The translations under genes were made by a program, and so were the position numbers. Source: Sphingomonas sp. Leaf343 (GTDB lineage: Bacteria > Pseudomonadota > Alphaproteobacteria > Sphingomonadales > Sphingomonadaceae). Taken from it: DNA of 64,000 nucleotides. The notes beneath the pieces are model-generated. The model was not told the origin of the DNA. It made no database searches and worked only from the letters and a program-made list of their open reading frames with translations. The stretch covers positions 249,220-313,219 of the forward strand of contig NZ_LMPG01000010.1 in assembly GCF_001423765.1 (NCBI RefSeq), read 5' to 3'. Below, piece by piece: positions 1 through 9,704 of this stretch; positions within the stretch are counted from its first letter, which is position 1; each line of letters opens with the position of its first letter.

Positions 1-455
1 GCCAGCATCGCACCCGTCGCGGCGTCGCTCCCGTCGCGGCCTGCGCGCTCGTGATCCAGCAGCCAGTGATATTTGCGGGTGATGCGATAGAAGAACGACA
101 GCGCCCGGTGGTCGAAGACGTTCAGGAACGCCGCCACCGATCGGTCGCGCAGCCGCCGTCGCTGGAGCTGAATCTCGCTGTAGAACGGCGGCAGCGCGGG
201 GGTCGCACCGACCAGCCCCATGATGTTCGTCGTCACCCGGGGCTGATGTCCGTCATCGTCGATCCCGGCCAGTTCCGTCGCCACCAGAGCCATGCGATCG
301 GATGCGACGAAGCGCAGCGGTTCCTCGTCCGGTGCCGCGTCCTCGCCGATCGATGCCGGTCGCCCGCGCATCTTCGCCGCCTGCTCGATCAGTCGCACGG
401 CCTGGACCAGCGAAGTGCGGGTCGCGCGCGCTTTCAGTCCCGATAACACCGTCAT
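1..455 (-). CDS. tssG: Type VI secretion baseplate protein TssG (partial)
   Basis: This is the N-terminal part, about 151 residues, of the TssG/ImpH/VasB baseplate subunit; the gene runs off the left edge. TssG joins TssE, TssF and TssK in the wedge on which the sheath polymerises. Family landmarks visible here are a GLVGATPALPPFY segment near residue 85 and a FDHRALSFFYR segment near residue 115, both typical of the family. The ATG at 455 lies 10 bases after the tssF stop, so it is the next gene of the tss operon. No start ambiguity was seen. Identification rests on these motifs and on position. Confidence 0.88.
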   Translation of the reverse strand, partial: MTVLSGLKARATRTSLVQAVRLIEQAAKMRGRPASIGEDAAPDEEPLRFVASDRMALVATELAGIDDDGHQPRVTTNIMGLVGATPALPPFYSEIQLQRRRLRDRSVAAFLNVFDHRALSFFYRITRKYHWLLDHERAGRDGSDAATGAML

Positions 456-465
456 GCCGGACCGG

Positions 466-2277
466 TCACGTCAGGTCGCGCGTGCCGACGCGCGGTCGCC
501 ACGTCTTCCACAATCCCGGCTCCCGCCGCAGCTTGGCGGAGGTTCGCGTAAAGCTGTTGAGCGCGCAGGCGGTGGACAGGAACCGCTCGATCACCGCGCA
601 CAGCAGGAACGCTCCCGATCCCGACAGGCGCTCGTCGTCGATCTCCAGCGTCACGTCGACACCCGCCGCGACCGCGCTGTGCCCGCGCAACCGCATCCGC
701 GCGACCGACGGCGCGGAGGTGACGCCGACCAGCCGATCGCGCAGGTGGGCACTCTCCGCTGTATCGACGATGTCGTACAGCGCGAGCACCTCGCGCAACG
801 CCTGCGCCCCCTTCGGCCCGCCCGACAGGCTCAGGTGATTGAGCGCCATCTGCCCTACCAGCTTCCATACCCCCGCCCGCCCCCGCCCCGCCCTCCGCGT
901 CGGCGTCGGCTTGGTGAGTGCGCTGGCACCGGCGACGCCGGGCATCTGCGCATCAAGGGTGAGGGTGGGGCGGCCTCCTCCGAACGGAAGCCGGGTGGGA
1001 AGATCGCGGTTGGTGACCAGCACCCGCGCCAGCGCCACGGTCGCGTCGTCGGCGAGCAGCCGCCCGTCGAGATCGGCGATCGACAGGAACACGTCGTCCC
1101 CCCCGCCCGGCCCGAAACTGCCGCGCCGCGCGGTCGCGTGGAAGAATCGCCCGCGCTCGCCGCCGCCGTGGATGGAGTGCAGCATCGGCGCATCGGTCTG
1201 CTCGCCCTGCGCATCCTGCAATCGGACCTCGCAGACCGAGTGGACCTCCAGCGCGTCCTCCCGCCGCGCATCCGGAACGATACGGTATTCGATCTCCGTC
1301 TGGTCGATCTGGATCGGCTCCGCCTCCATCTCGAACAGGTTCAGCACCGGCACCGCGAACAGCTCGAAATCGTCGGCGCGGACGACCCGCTCCAGCTCCG
1401 CCGCGGGCTTGTCGAGATAGAAGAACAGCTCCAGCCGCGTGCCGGGCATATCGAGCGTGCGCGCGGCCAGCCCCGCGATCTCCACGAACAGATGCTTCTG
1501 CGGATAGGCGAAATGCTCCTGCACCACCGCATAGGCGGTCGCCGCCACCTGCGTCTGCGGCAGCAGCAGCTCGTCGCGTTCCAGCCCCATGATCCGCAGC
1601 CGTTCCGGCGGCAACAGCACCGCGCGCGGATCGGACGGCCCGGTGCCGACACCGATGCCGAGCAGGTTCACGCCGAGTTGCTCGATCAGGATCTGCGCCC
1701 GCCGCGCATCGCTCTTGATGAACAGGCGGATGCGATCGACGCCCAGCGACACGATGTCGAGGTCCGGTATCGTGGTGGACAGCGCGATCCGCAGCACACC
1801 CTTCGCCTGCGCGACACCCAGCGCCGGCGCGTCCAGCGGCATCCCGCCCAGCGCCGCCTCCTCGATCCGGAGCGGCAGCAGGGTCGTGTCCCATGCCGTC
1901 CGATAGCGGCACGGCTCGCCCGCCACCGGCTCGGTCGTCAGCACCGTTCCCGCCGGGATCGTCACCGCCTTGTCGAGCGCAGGCGCGGGCGCGAGCCGTG
2001 CGACGAAGAAGGACGGCACCGGCTGGATCAGATGCGGATAGAGCGTCAGGAGCAGCGCGTCCGACAGTTCCGGAAACTCGTCGTCGATCTTGTGTCGCAG
2101 CCGCGCATTCATGAACGCGACCGATTCGATCAGCCGCCCGATATGCGGGTCCTCCGTGGCGTCGCGCGTCAGCCGCAGACGCGAGGCGATCTTCGGATAG
2201 GCGTCCGCGAACGCCCCCGCCGAATTGCGCAGGAAGTTCAGCTCGCGCTGGTAATAGGGGATCAGGTCGTCGATCAT
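466..2277 (-). CDS. tssF: Type VI secretion baseplate protein TssF
   Basis: This 603-residue protein matches the TssF/ImpG/VasA family in length and in its N-terminus, which opens MIDDLIPYYQRELNFLR and continues with the conserved AYPKIASRL and DPHIGRLIESVAFMNARL segments. TssF forms the central wedge of the cytoplasmic baseplate and, as a dimer with TssG, ties the spike complex to the membrane complex. A YPHLIQPVPSF segment near residue 80 is also typical. It starts 3 bases after the tssE stop and is followed 10 bases later by tssG, so the three baseplate genes are co-transcribed. The reading frame shows no break. Confidence 0.95.
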   Translation of the reverse strand: MIDDLIPYYQRELNFLRNSAGAFADAYPKIASRLRLTRDATEDPHIGRLIESVAFMNARLRHKIDDEFPELSDALLLTLYPHLIQPVPSFFVARLAPAPALDKAVTIPAGTVLTTEPVAGEPCRYRTAWDTTLLPLRIEEAALGGMPLDAPALGVAQAKGVLRIALSTTIPDLDIVSLGVDRIRLFIKSDARRAQILIEQLGVNLLGIGVGTGPSDPRAVLLPPERLRIMGLERDELLLPQTQVAATAYAVVQEHFAYPQKHLFVEIAGLAARTLDMPGTRLELFFYLDKPAAELERVVRADDFELFAVPVLNLFEMEAEPIQIDQTEIEYRIVPDARREDALEVHSVCEVRLQDAQGEQTDAPMLHSIHGGGERGRFFHATARRGSFGPGGGDDVFLSIADLDGRLLADDATVALARVLVTNRDLPTRLPFGGGRPTLTLDAQMPGVAGASALTKPTPTRRAGRGRAGVWKLVGQMALNHLSLSGGPKGAQALREVLALYDIVDTAESAHLRDRLVGVTSAPSVARMRLRGHSAVAAGVDVTLEIDDERLSGSGAFLLCAVIERFLSTACALNSFTRTSAKLRREPGLWKTWRPRVGTRDLT

Positions 2278-2279
2278 GG

Positions 2280-2756
2280 TTACCGCGCCAAATTCACATC
2301 AATCGCGCGATCCGACGGCCGCAGCCGGGCGTCGTAGATCACCGCTTCCTCCAGCATATCCAGCGTCATCACCGCGCTGATCCGAAAGCGGACGCCGGCC
2401 GACGTCGGCGCGCCATCCACCTCCACCTCCACCCGCCGCAGACGCGGCTCGTGGGTGCGGATGCCCTGCGCGATCATCCGCCGCAGCCGCTCGCGGACCG
2501 CGGGGCTGCTGAAATCCTCGGTGCTGAGATCGGCGAGGCCGAAGCCCAGCACCGTTTCGGCCAGTCCCGGCCGGGACCCCAGCCACTTCTGGTAGGGCCG
2601 CTTGCCGTTCAGCAATCCCTCCAGATCGCGACGCATTCCCAGCTTCAGCCGACGGAAGGCGGCATCGTCGTCCTCCTGCTCCTCGACCGCCATGTCGGGC
2701 GCATCGTCGATCAACCGGTCGAACAGCGACAGGACCGGGCGTGCGGCATCCGTCAC
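2280..2756 (-). CDS. tssE: Type VI secretion baseplate protein TssE (GPW/gp25 family)
   Basis: This protein of about 158 residues belongs to the gp25-like TssE family, the phage-baseplate homologue that nucleates sheath assembly. It opens with VTDAARPVLSLFDRL, and the gp25 fold is suggested by the DLEGLLNGKRPY segment, the GLADLS motif and a C-terminal IRTHEPRLRRVEVEV strand. The chosen start is a GTG at 2756 whose GTGA overlaps the stop of the upstream tssC paralogue, which indicates translational coupling. No later ATG would keep the conserved LSLFDRL start. In the rhizobial imp layout a tagJ/impE gene sits just before this one; it is absent here. Confidence 0.92.
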   Translation of the reverse strand: MTDAARPVLSLFDRLIDDAPDMAVEEQEDDDAAFRRLKLGMRRDLEGLLNGKRPYQKWLGSRPGLAETVLGFGLADLSTEDFSSPAVRERLRRMIAQGIRTHEPRLRRVEVEVDGAPTSAGVRFRISAVMTLDMLEEAVIYDARLRPSDRAIDVNLAR

Positions 2757-4213
2757 GCGCCGACCTCCCGCCCGATCTGGGTCGTCAGCCGGAATTCGGA
2801 TGCGATCTGATCGAGCTGGTAATGCGGCCGGATCGCGATTTCGCAGGCGAACGTCCCCGGCTTGCCGACGACTTCGCTGACCACGACCTTCGCCTGGCGC
2901 AGCGGATAGCGCACCCGCATCTCCGGACTGGCATCGTCGTTGCCGGTGACATAGGTCGCCAGCCAGTTCTGGAGCAGCGCCTGGCATTCCCGGGCATCGG
3001 CATATTTGCCGACCCAGTCGCGCGCGATCACCTTCACGTAGTGCGCGAAACGACAGACGCACAGGATGTAGTTCAGCATCGCGCTCATCTTGGCGTTCAT
3101 CCGCGCCGCCTCGCTGTCGAAATCGGGGGGGCGGTGGATCGTCGGGAGGTTGAGGAACGCGACCGAGCCGGTCAGGTGCAACTGGCGCAGGCAGATGAAG
3201 CCCGCACTGTTCAACGCGACCTCCTGCTCTTCGGAAATCGCATTTTCCGTCGCGAAGCGCGCGACCGTTCCGGACAGGTCCGGACGCAGCATCAGCCGGG
3301 TCGGCCCATCGACCACCCCGCCCTCGTCCGCGAAAATCGCGCCCCGCACGTCCGCGGGCCAGCGGTGCAGCCGCATCGCCCGCGCCGCGACGCGGGCAAG
3401 CGCAAAGCCGCCGCCGATCCACAACAGGTCGGCCGGCCCCGCGACGCTCTCGTCATAGACGAAACCCAGCCGGGGCATCGACCGCCCGCGATAGGGCTGG
3501 CGCATCAACAGCCGGGGAACGACCGCACCGATGAACCGGCAGTCGCTTTCGCCGCGCAGCCGCTCGTACCGGGCCAGTTCGGGTCCCGTCAGGCTGCCGC
3601 CCAGATCCTGCCGCAGGTCGATATCGTCATAGCCGTCGAGGCCGATCATCCGCGGATCGACACCCAGCACGATCGGGCAGAACGATGCCGCCGCGACCTC
3701 CGCCAGGCTCGATACGGCGGCAAGGTCGTCGACCTTTTCGCGGCCGGAGGGACGGTGCCAGAGGGCGTGGTCGACGACCAGCATCCCGAACGGTTCGCCG
3801 CCGGGGGTACCGAATTCGCCGCTGTAGATCTTCTCGAACAGGCTGGTCTGGTCGAACGCCACCGCGCGTTCCATGTCGCGGGCGACCTCGGCCCAGCGCG
3901 CGTCGAGGATGCGCAGCCGCAATCCACCGTCGCCGGCCATGCTGTCGGCCAGCCATCGGGTGCCGCGCCACAGCGCCTCGATCTTCTGGAAGGCGGGATG
4001 ATGCAGGATCGCGTCGAGCTGCTCGCCCAGCAGGCGATCGATCGCGGCCACCGCCGCGGCGATGCGACCGGCCTGCCGCTGCCGCGCGGCGAGGCGGGCG
4101 CGCTGCGCCGCCCGCTCCGCATCGGGCGAACGCGGAACCGGCCGATCCTCACCCGGCCCCTCCCCGACGATGACGTCGAGGAGGGATTCCGAGTGCGAAC
4201 CGGCCAGTTCCAT
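2753..4213 (-). CDS. tssC2: Second TssC-like sheath protein (ImpD-type paralogue)
   Basis: This 486-residue protein is a paralogue of the TssC gene just upstream. Shared blocks include the FDQTSLFEKIYSGEFGTPGG and SFCPIVLGVDP segments, the FICLRQLHLTGSVAFLN region and the C-terminal RFAHYVKVIARDWVGKY. It is more divergent than TssC1 and has its own N-terminus rich in Ala, Arg and Gln. Position matches ImpD of the rhizobial imp locus and one of the two TssC proteins (TssC40/TssC41) of Agrobacterium. It may be a minor sheath or baseplate-proximal subunit; its role is not settled. The frame is open further upstream, but the ATG at 4213 is the first that does not run into tssC. It overlaps the tssE start by 4 bases. 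Confidence 0.88.
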   Translation of the reverse strand: MELAGSHSESLLDVIVGEGPGEDRPVPRSPDAERAAQRARLAARQRQAGRIAAAVAAIDRLLGEQLDAILHHPAFQKIEALWRGTRWLADSMAGDGGLRLRILDARWAEVARDMERAVAFDQTSLFEKIYSGEFGTPGGEPFGMLVVDHALWHRPSGREKVDDLAAVSSLAEVAAASFCPIVLGVDPRMIGLDGYDDIDLRQDLGGSLTGPELARYERLRGESDCRFIGAVVPRLLMRQPYRGRSMPRLGFVYDESVAGPADLLWIGGGFALARVAARAMRLHRWPADVRGAIFADEGGVVDGPTRLMLRPDLSGTVARFATENAISEEQEVALNSAGFICLRQLHLTGSVAFLNLPTIHRPPDFDSEAARMNAKMSAMLNYILCVCRFAHYVKVIARDWVGKYADARECQALLQNWLATYVTGNDDASPEMRVRYPLRQAKVVVSEVVGKPGTFACEIAIRPHYQLDQIASEFRLTTQIGREVGA

Positions 4214-4236
4214 CGCTTCGTCCGGGTCCGGCTGGA

Positions 4237-5739
<1,503 letters not shown>

Positions 5740-5745
5740 CGTCAC

Positions 5746-6258
5746 TTACTCCTTGGGCGCGTCGGACACGCCGAGCTGCTGCTGCAATTCGGCCAGCGAA
5801 CCATTGTCCTGCAGGATCTTTTCGAGCAGCCCTTCGAGCTGTTCCGAACCATCGGCCTTCGCCATCAGGTCGCGCAGCGCGTTGCGCGTTTCCATCAGCT
5901 TGCGCAGCGGCTCGACCTGCTGGACGATCTGCTCCGGCTCGAAATCGTCCATCGAGCGGAACTTCAGGTTGACCTCGAATTCCTTGCCGTTCTTCTCGAT
6001 GGTGTTGTCCACCTTCAGCTTCACGGCCGGTTCGATCCGGGCCATAACGGTGTCGAACTTGTCCTTCTTCAGGTCGACGAACTTGCGCTCCTTCAGCGCC
6101 TTCTTCGCCACGGCCGAGTCGCCGGAGAAGTCGCCGAGCACGCCGACGACGAAGGGCAATTCCTTGACCTCCTGAGCGCCTTCCGTTTCCACGTCATACG
6201 TGATGTGCACGCGCGGCTTGCGCACCCGCTTCAGCTTGTCGTGTACCGAATCAGCCAT
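5746..6258 (-). CDS. tssB: Type VI secretion contractile sheath small subunit TssB
   Basis: This 170-residue protein is TssB/VipA/ImpB, the small sheath subunit. The characteristic N-terminal KPRVHITYDVETEGA strand, the ELPFVVGVLGDFSG motif near residue 35, and a FEPEQIVQQVEPLRKL helix are all present. Length is normal for the family. A strong GGAGG site lies 7 bases before the ATG. TssB and TssC form the handshake-linked heterodimer that polymerises around the Hcp tube and contracts to fire the spike. Confidence 0.97.
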   Translation of the reverse strand: MADSVHDKLKRVRKPRVHITYDVETEGAQEVKELPFVVGVLGDFSGDSAVAKKALKERKFVDLKKDKFDTVMARIEPAVKLKVDNTIEKNGKEFEVNLKFRSMDDFEPEQIVQQVEPLRKLMETRNALRDLMAKADGSEQLEGLLEKILQDNGSLAELQQQLGVSDAPKE

Positions 6259-6326
6259 GTCCCACCCTCCAAGGCGCGCTATCGCGCCGATCTACGGTCC
6301 GGGACGACATGCCCCGGACATTACGC

Positions 6327-7469
6327 TCACTCCGGCGCCGGCGGGCGGATGCCCGAGCGCCAGTAAAACAGGTCGCGGCTCGATCCGTCGGGGATCAGTT
6401 CCACGAGCAGATCGCCGAAGCTCATCCGCGCGCGCCGGTCGACGTCGCGCAGTGCGGAGCCGATCGGGGACAGCGGTTCGAACTTCTCGAAATAGTCCGC
6501 GGCGGCATTCACCGCACGCAGGGCATCCTCGCGCCGGCCGATCTGGCCGATCGAGAACGGTGCGTTCGCCGCGCCGCCACCGGTCGCGACCAGCGCAACG
6601 CCGCCGGCATCCGCCGCGACCTCCGGCTCCTCGACGTCGTTGGCGCTGTCGTCGGGCAACAGCCGCAGCAATCCCTCCACCCATTCGCGAATCGATCGCA
6701 GTTCGTCGCTGACCCGCGACGCCGCCGGGAACCGCGGCTTGGTACGTTCGGAGATGAAGCCGACCGCGCGCCGCCACGCCGCCTCCGACGAGGACAGATG
6801 CACGACCGCGACGCGGAGCGGCTTGCCGCCGACCCGGCGCGCGATCGCCTCCGACGCCGCCATCGCCTCCTCCGCCTGCGCCTGGAGCGAGGCACGCTGT
6901 TCCGGCTTCACCGTCTGCGCGGAGGCGAGCATCCCCTCCGCGACCACGCGATCCATGTAGCGGAGCGAATCCTCGCCGCTGCCGGCCAGCACGAGGTTGC
7001 GCAGCGGCGCGATCAGCGTGCCGTCCTTGTCGCTGCCACCACCGGACAGTCCCGAGATCGGCTGGAACCGGGCCTCGACGCCGTCCTCCTCGTCCTCCGG
7101 CGGGTAGAGCCCCTGTTCCCACCATTGCTCGACCAGCTCGGCCATGACCACGACCGCCTTGTCGAAGCCGGCAAGACCATCGCGCCGGGCGCAGGACTCG
7201 GCAAGAATTGCCATGATCTCAAGGTCTTTGCCGTGAACGGTCAGATAGTCGAGCGCGGTTTCGGCGATCTGGTCCCAGCCCCAGTTATCGCCGTCGCCGA
7301 CATCTTCGCCCATCGCCGCCTTTTGTTCGGCGCGGAAGATGGCCTTGCGCTGGAAACGGATCTCCCGAAAGAGATCACCGACTTCGCCCTCATCGGCGCG
7401 ACCGTCGATACCGGGACCGTCGCCGATCGGCGCAAGAATACCAGCGTCGATGCCGTCGCCGATAATCAC
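6327..7469 (-). CDS. tssA: Type VI secretion protein TssA (ImpA N-terminal domain)
   Basis: This 380-residue protein carries an ImpA-type N-terminal domain, recognisable from the WGWDQIAETALDYLTVHGKDLEIMAIL block near residue 70 and the WWEQGLYPPEDEEDGVEAR block near residue 120. TssA proteins cap or prime the growing tail and stabilise the baseplate. The C-terminal part ends with an FSIGQIGRREDALRAVNAAADYF helix and a PIGSALRDVDRRARM segment, as in ImpA proteins. The start chosen is a GTG at 7469 with GGGAGGG about 9 bases upstream. It is the first gene of the leftward tss operon and faces the PAAR gene across a 140-base divergent region. Confidence 0.9.
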   Translation of the reverse strand: MIIGDGIDAGILAPIGDGPGIDGRADEGEVGDLFREIRFQRKAIFRAEQKAAMGEDVGDGDNWGWDQIAETALDYLTVHGKDLEIMAILAESCARRDGLAGFDKAVVVMAELVEQWWEQGLYPPEDEEDGVEARFQPISGLSGGGSDKDGTLIAPLRNLVLAGSGEDSLRYMDRVVAEGMLASAQTVKPEQRASLQAQAEEAMAASEAIARRVGGKPLRVAVVHLSSSEAAWRRAVGFISERTKPRFPAASRVSDELRSIREWVEGLLRLLPDDSANDVEEPEVAADAGGVALVATGGGAANAPFSIGQIGRREDALRAVNAAADYFEKFEPLSPIGSALRDVDRRARMSFGDLLVELIPDGSSRDLFYWRSGIRPPAPE

Positions 7470-7609
7470 TGAATAGTCCCTCCCGCCCCGATGACGACTC
7501 GATAGGCCCCCGCCCGCGTCGTTGCACGTATCTTTTTTGCCCCGGCTACAACTTTCTCGCAAGCTTGCTTCGTGCTAGCCGATGCGAATACGGATGGAGG
7601 GTATCGCCG
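7470..7609. promoter_or_regulatory. Divergent promoter region of the type VI cluster
   Basis: This gap separates tssA (leftward) from the PAAR gene (rightward) and must hold promoters for both. A TTGCAC at 7522-7527 followed after 19 bases by TACAAC at 7547-7552 is a weak sigma70-like candidate for the rightward unit. A perfect 10-base palindrome, GCAAGCTTGC, lies at 7559-7568 and could be an operator. A well-spaced GG-N10-GC sigma54 element was looked for and not found. The region is seen directly; the elements are inferred. Confidence 0.4.
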
Positions 7610-7903
7610 ATGGGAATGCCGGGGTCGCGCCTGACCGACATGCACGTCTGCCCCGCGACGACGGGTCCCGTTCCGCATGTGGGGGGGCCGATCAGCGGGC
7701 CGTGCGCGCCGACCGTGCTGATCGGGAGCCTGCCCGCGGCGATGATGGGCGACCTGTGCGTCTGCGTCGGCCCGCCCGATTCGATCGTCAAGGGCAGCGT
7801 CACCGTCCTGACCATGAGCAAGCCCCAGGTCCGACTCGGCGATACGTGCGCGCACGGCGGTGCGGTTATCATGGGCTTTCCGACGGTGCTGGTCGGCGGA
7901 TGA
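7610..7903 (+). CDS. PAAR-domain type VI spike-tip protein
   Basis: This 97-residue protein is a stand-alone PAAR protein, the zinc-binding cone that sharpens the VgrG spike. It shows the family pattern of short glycine- and proline-rich repeats: HVCP near residue 10, HVGGPI near 21, a PTVLIGSLPAAMMGD block, and a C-terminal RLGDTCAHGGAVIMG with the expected His and Cys ligands. The ATG at 7610 has GGAGG nine bases upstream; an upstream in-frame start would add an unrelated tail. It carries no effector extension, so any cargo would bind non-covalently. Its last bases overlap the start of the PP2C gene. Confidence 0.93.
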   Translation: MGMPGSRLTDMHVCPATTGPVPHVGGPISGPCAPTVLIGSLPAAMMGDLCVCVGPPDSIVKGSVTVLTMSKPQVRLGDTCAHGGAVIMGFPTVLVGG

Positions 7904-8613
7904 CCGCACCCGCAGAGGCCGCCGCGCTCAGCCATGTCGGCTGCGTCCGGACCGCCAACGAAGACAGCGTGATGACCCACCCCGGCGGCACCTTCTGGGC
8001 GGTCGCGGACGGGATGGGCGGACACGCGCGCGGCGACTGGGCCTCGCAGACCGTCGTCGCGCGATTGGGTGCCGTGGCGTTGACCGGCAACCTCGACCAC
8101 GATTGCGAGGCGGTCGCCGATGCACTCGCCGCCGCCAATGCGGAGGTGGTGGAGGCGGGCCGCGTCGCCGGCCGGACGATCGGCACGACCGTCGCGGCGC
8201 TGCTGCTGGCGGAGGGACGCGCCGCCTGCCTCTGGGTCGGTGACAGCCGGGTCTATCGGCTGAGGGGCGGCACGCTGCGCCAGATGACGCGCGACCACAG
8301 CCAGGTCGACCAGCTCGTCGCCGCCGGCATCATCCGCCCGGAGGAGGCGGCGGACCATCCGCTCGCCAATGTCGTGACGCGCGCGATCGGCGGCGAGCCG
8401 GACCTCGCGCTCGATGTCGTCGAGGATGCCCTGTCGCCGGGCGACGTCTTCCTCGTCTGTTCCGACGGGCTGAACAAATGCCTGTCGGACGCGGAGATCG
8501 CCGGATTGCTGGCGGGCGCGCCGTCATCGGCCTGCGACGCACTGGTCCGCGCCGTCCTGGCACGCGGTGCGCCCGACAATGTCAGCGTGGTCGTGGTCCG
8601 CCAGCCGGGCTGA
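7900..8613 (+). CDS. PP2C-family serine/threonine phosphatase, probably type VI regulator (PppA-like)
   Basis: This 237-residue protein is a compact PP2C phosphatase. Metal-binding motifs are visible: RTANED near residue 17, ADGMGGH at 36-42, GTT near 84, VGDSRVY in the middle, and SDGLN plus DNVSVVV toward the C-terminus. There is no membrane segment or extra domain. Its ATG overlaps the PAAR stop (ATGA), so the two are translated together. In other bacteria PppA-type phosphatases reverse Fha phosphorylation by a PpkA kinase and so set type VI firing. The matching kinase and Fha genes are not in the window. Role here is inferred from linkage. Confidence 0.88.
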   Translation: MTAPAEAAALSHVGCVRTANEDSVMTHPGGTFWAVADGMGGHARGDWASQTVVARLGAVALTGNLDHDCEAVADALAAANAEVVEAGRVAGRTIGTTVAALLLAEGRAACLWVGDSRVYRLRGGTLRQMTRDHSQVDQLVAAGIIRPEEAADHPLANVVTRAIGGEPDLALDVVEDALSPGDVFLVCSDGLNKCLSDAEIAGLLAGAPSSACDALVRAVLARGAPDNVSVVVVRQPG

Positions 8614-8645
8614 GCGGCCTTGCGGGCGCGCTTAGCCGATGCCCA

Positions 8646-9575
8646 TCACGCCAGTTCGTCCCTGATCTGCCCGGCCGACGAGCGGTCGAGCAGTCGCGCC
8701 TCCGGCTGCACGACGACGCTGTCCGGCGGCACGTCGCTCAGCAGCCAGACATTGCCGCCGATCGTCGATCGCGCGCCGATCGTCACCCGGCCCAGGATCG
8801 TCGCACCGGCATAGATCACCACGTCGTCACCGACGATCGGATGGCGGGCGTAGCGGCTGCCGCCCTCCCCCTTGCGCCGTGCCGCGCCCAGTGCCGAGCG
8901 CGCACCGAGCGTGACGTGCTGATAGATCCGCACCCGCGCGCCTACGATCGCGGTTTCGCCCACGACGACGCCCGTGCCGTGATCGACGAAGAACCCTTCG
9001 CCGATCGTCGCTCCCGGATGAATGTCGATCCCGGTCCGCTCGTTGCCGATTTCAGAGATCAGCCGCGCGACGATCGGCGCACCCAGCGCATCGAGCTGGT
9101 GCGCGATACGGTGGTGCAGGCTGGCGATCGCGCCGGGATAGCTGACGAGGATCTCGTCCACGCTGCGCGCCGCCGGATCGCCCAGAAACGCCGCCTCGAC
9201 ATCGCTGTCGATCAGGCGGCGGATGTCGCCCAGCGTCGCGCCGAACAGCCGCACGATCGTGGCGGGCAGATCCTTCTCGAACGCGCCGCTGGCCTCCGCC
9301 TGCCAGTATCCGAGTTCGTTGCCGATCTCCCGTTCCAGCGCGGTGAACGCCGCCAGCAGCTTGGCGACGACGAAACCATCCTCGTCGGCGGGAGTGCCGC
9401 GGAACTGGCCGAGGCGTCGCGGATAGAGCGCCGCCGCCAGCAACGCGACGACATCCTCGACCACCGTGCGCGACGGGAAGCTGGCGACGTCGCGCCCCTC
9501 CGGCTGGCGCGCGCGCCACGCCTCCCGCGCTGTCCGCAACCCCGCCGCCGCCTCGCCGATCGCCGATCCCGTCAT
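8646..9575 (-). CDS. cysE: Serine O-acetyltransferase
   Basis: This 309-residue protein makes O-acetylserine from serine and acetyl-CoA, the first step of cysteine synthesis in the cytoplasm. The C-terminal half is a left-handed beta-helix of hexapeptide repeats with the signature [21 protein letters not shown] region, the histidine pair expected for catalysis, and [11 protein letters not shown]. The N-terminal helical part is long, as in the EpsC/SrpH-like subgroup rather than the shorter E. coli CysE. An AGGAGG site lies six bases before the ATG. It is convergent with the phosphatase gene and divergent from the aldehyde dehydrogenase; no cysK is adjacent. Confidence 0.9.
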   Translation of the reverse strand: MTGSAIGEAAAGLRTAREAWRARQPEGRDVASFPSRTVVEDVVALLAAALYPRRLGQFRGTPADEDGFVVAKLLAAFTALEREIGNELGYWQAEASGAFEKDLPATIVRLFGATLGDIRRLIDSDVEAAFLGDPAARSVDEILVSYPGAIASLHHRIAHQLDALGAPIVARLISEIGNERTGIDIHPGATIGEGFFVDHGTGVVVGETAIVGARVRIYQHVTLGARSALGAARRKGEGGSRYARHPIVGDDVVIYAGATILGRVTIGARSTIGGNVWLLSDVPPDSVVVQPEARLLDRSSAGQIRDELA

Positions 9576-9704
9576 GCCGTTCCTCCTCGATCGCGACGAT
9601 ACCCAAGCCGCCGGGTGTGGATTGGAAACAAAAGCTTCGCAGCGTCCAAGTGATGACAGCGGCCGGACCGATCCCTAATTGGGGAGCGATCCAGGGAGAG
9701 CAGA

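Noticed and set aside
292..2337. A long rightward open frame opposite tssF
   Set aside because: It is an antisense shadow in GC-rich DNA: Arg-, Gln- and Asp-rich, with no family resemblance, no ribosome site and full overlap with a well-conserved gene.
5740..5745. GTG start two codons upstream of the tssC ATG
   Set aside because: The AAGGAG site is 9 bases from the ATG but only 3 from the GTG.
7528..7550. Sigma54 promoter before the PAAR gene
   Set aside because: The GC-type elements near TTGCAC and TTTTTTGC do not have the GG-N10-GC spacing.
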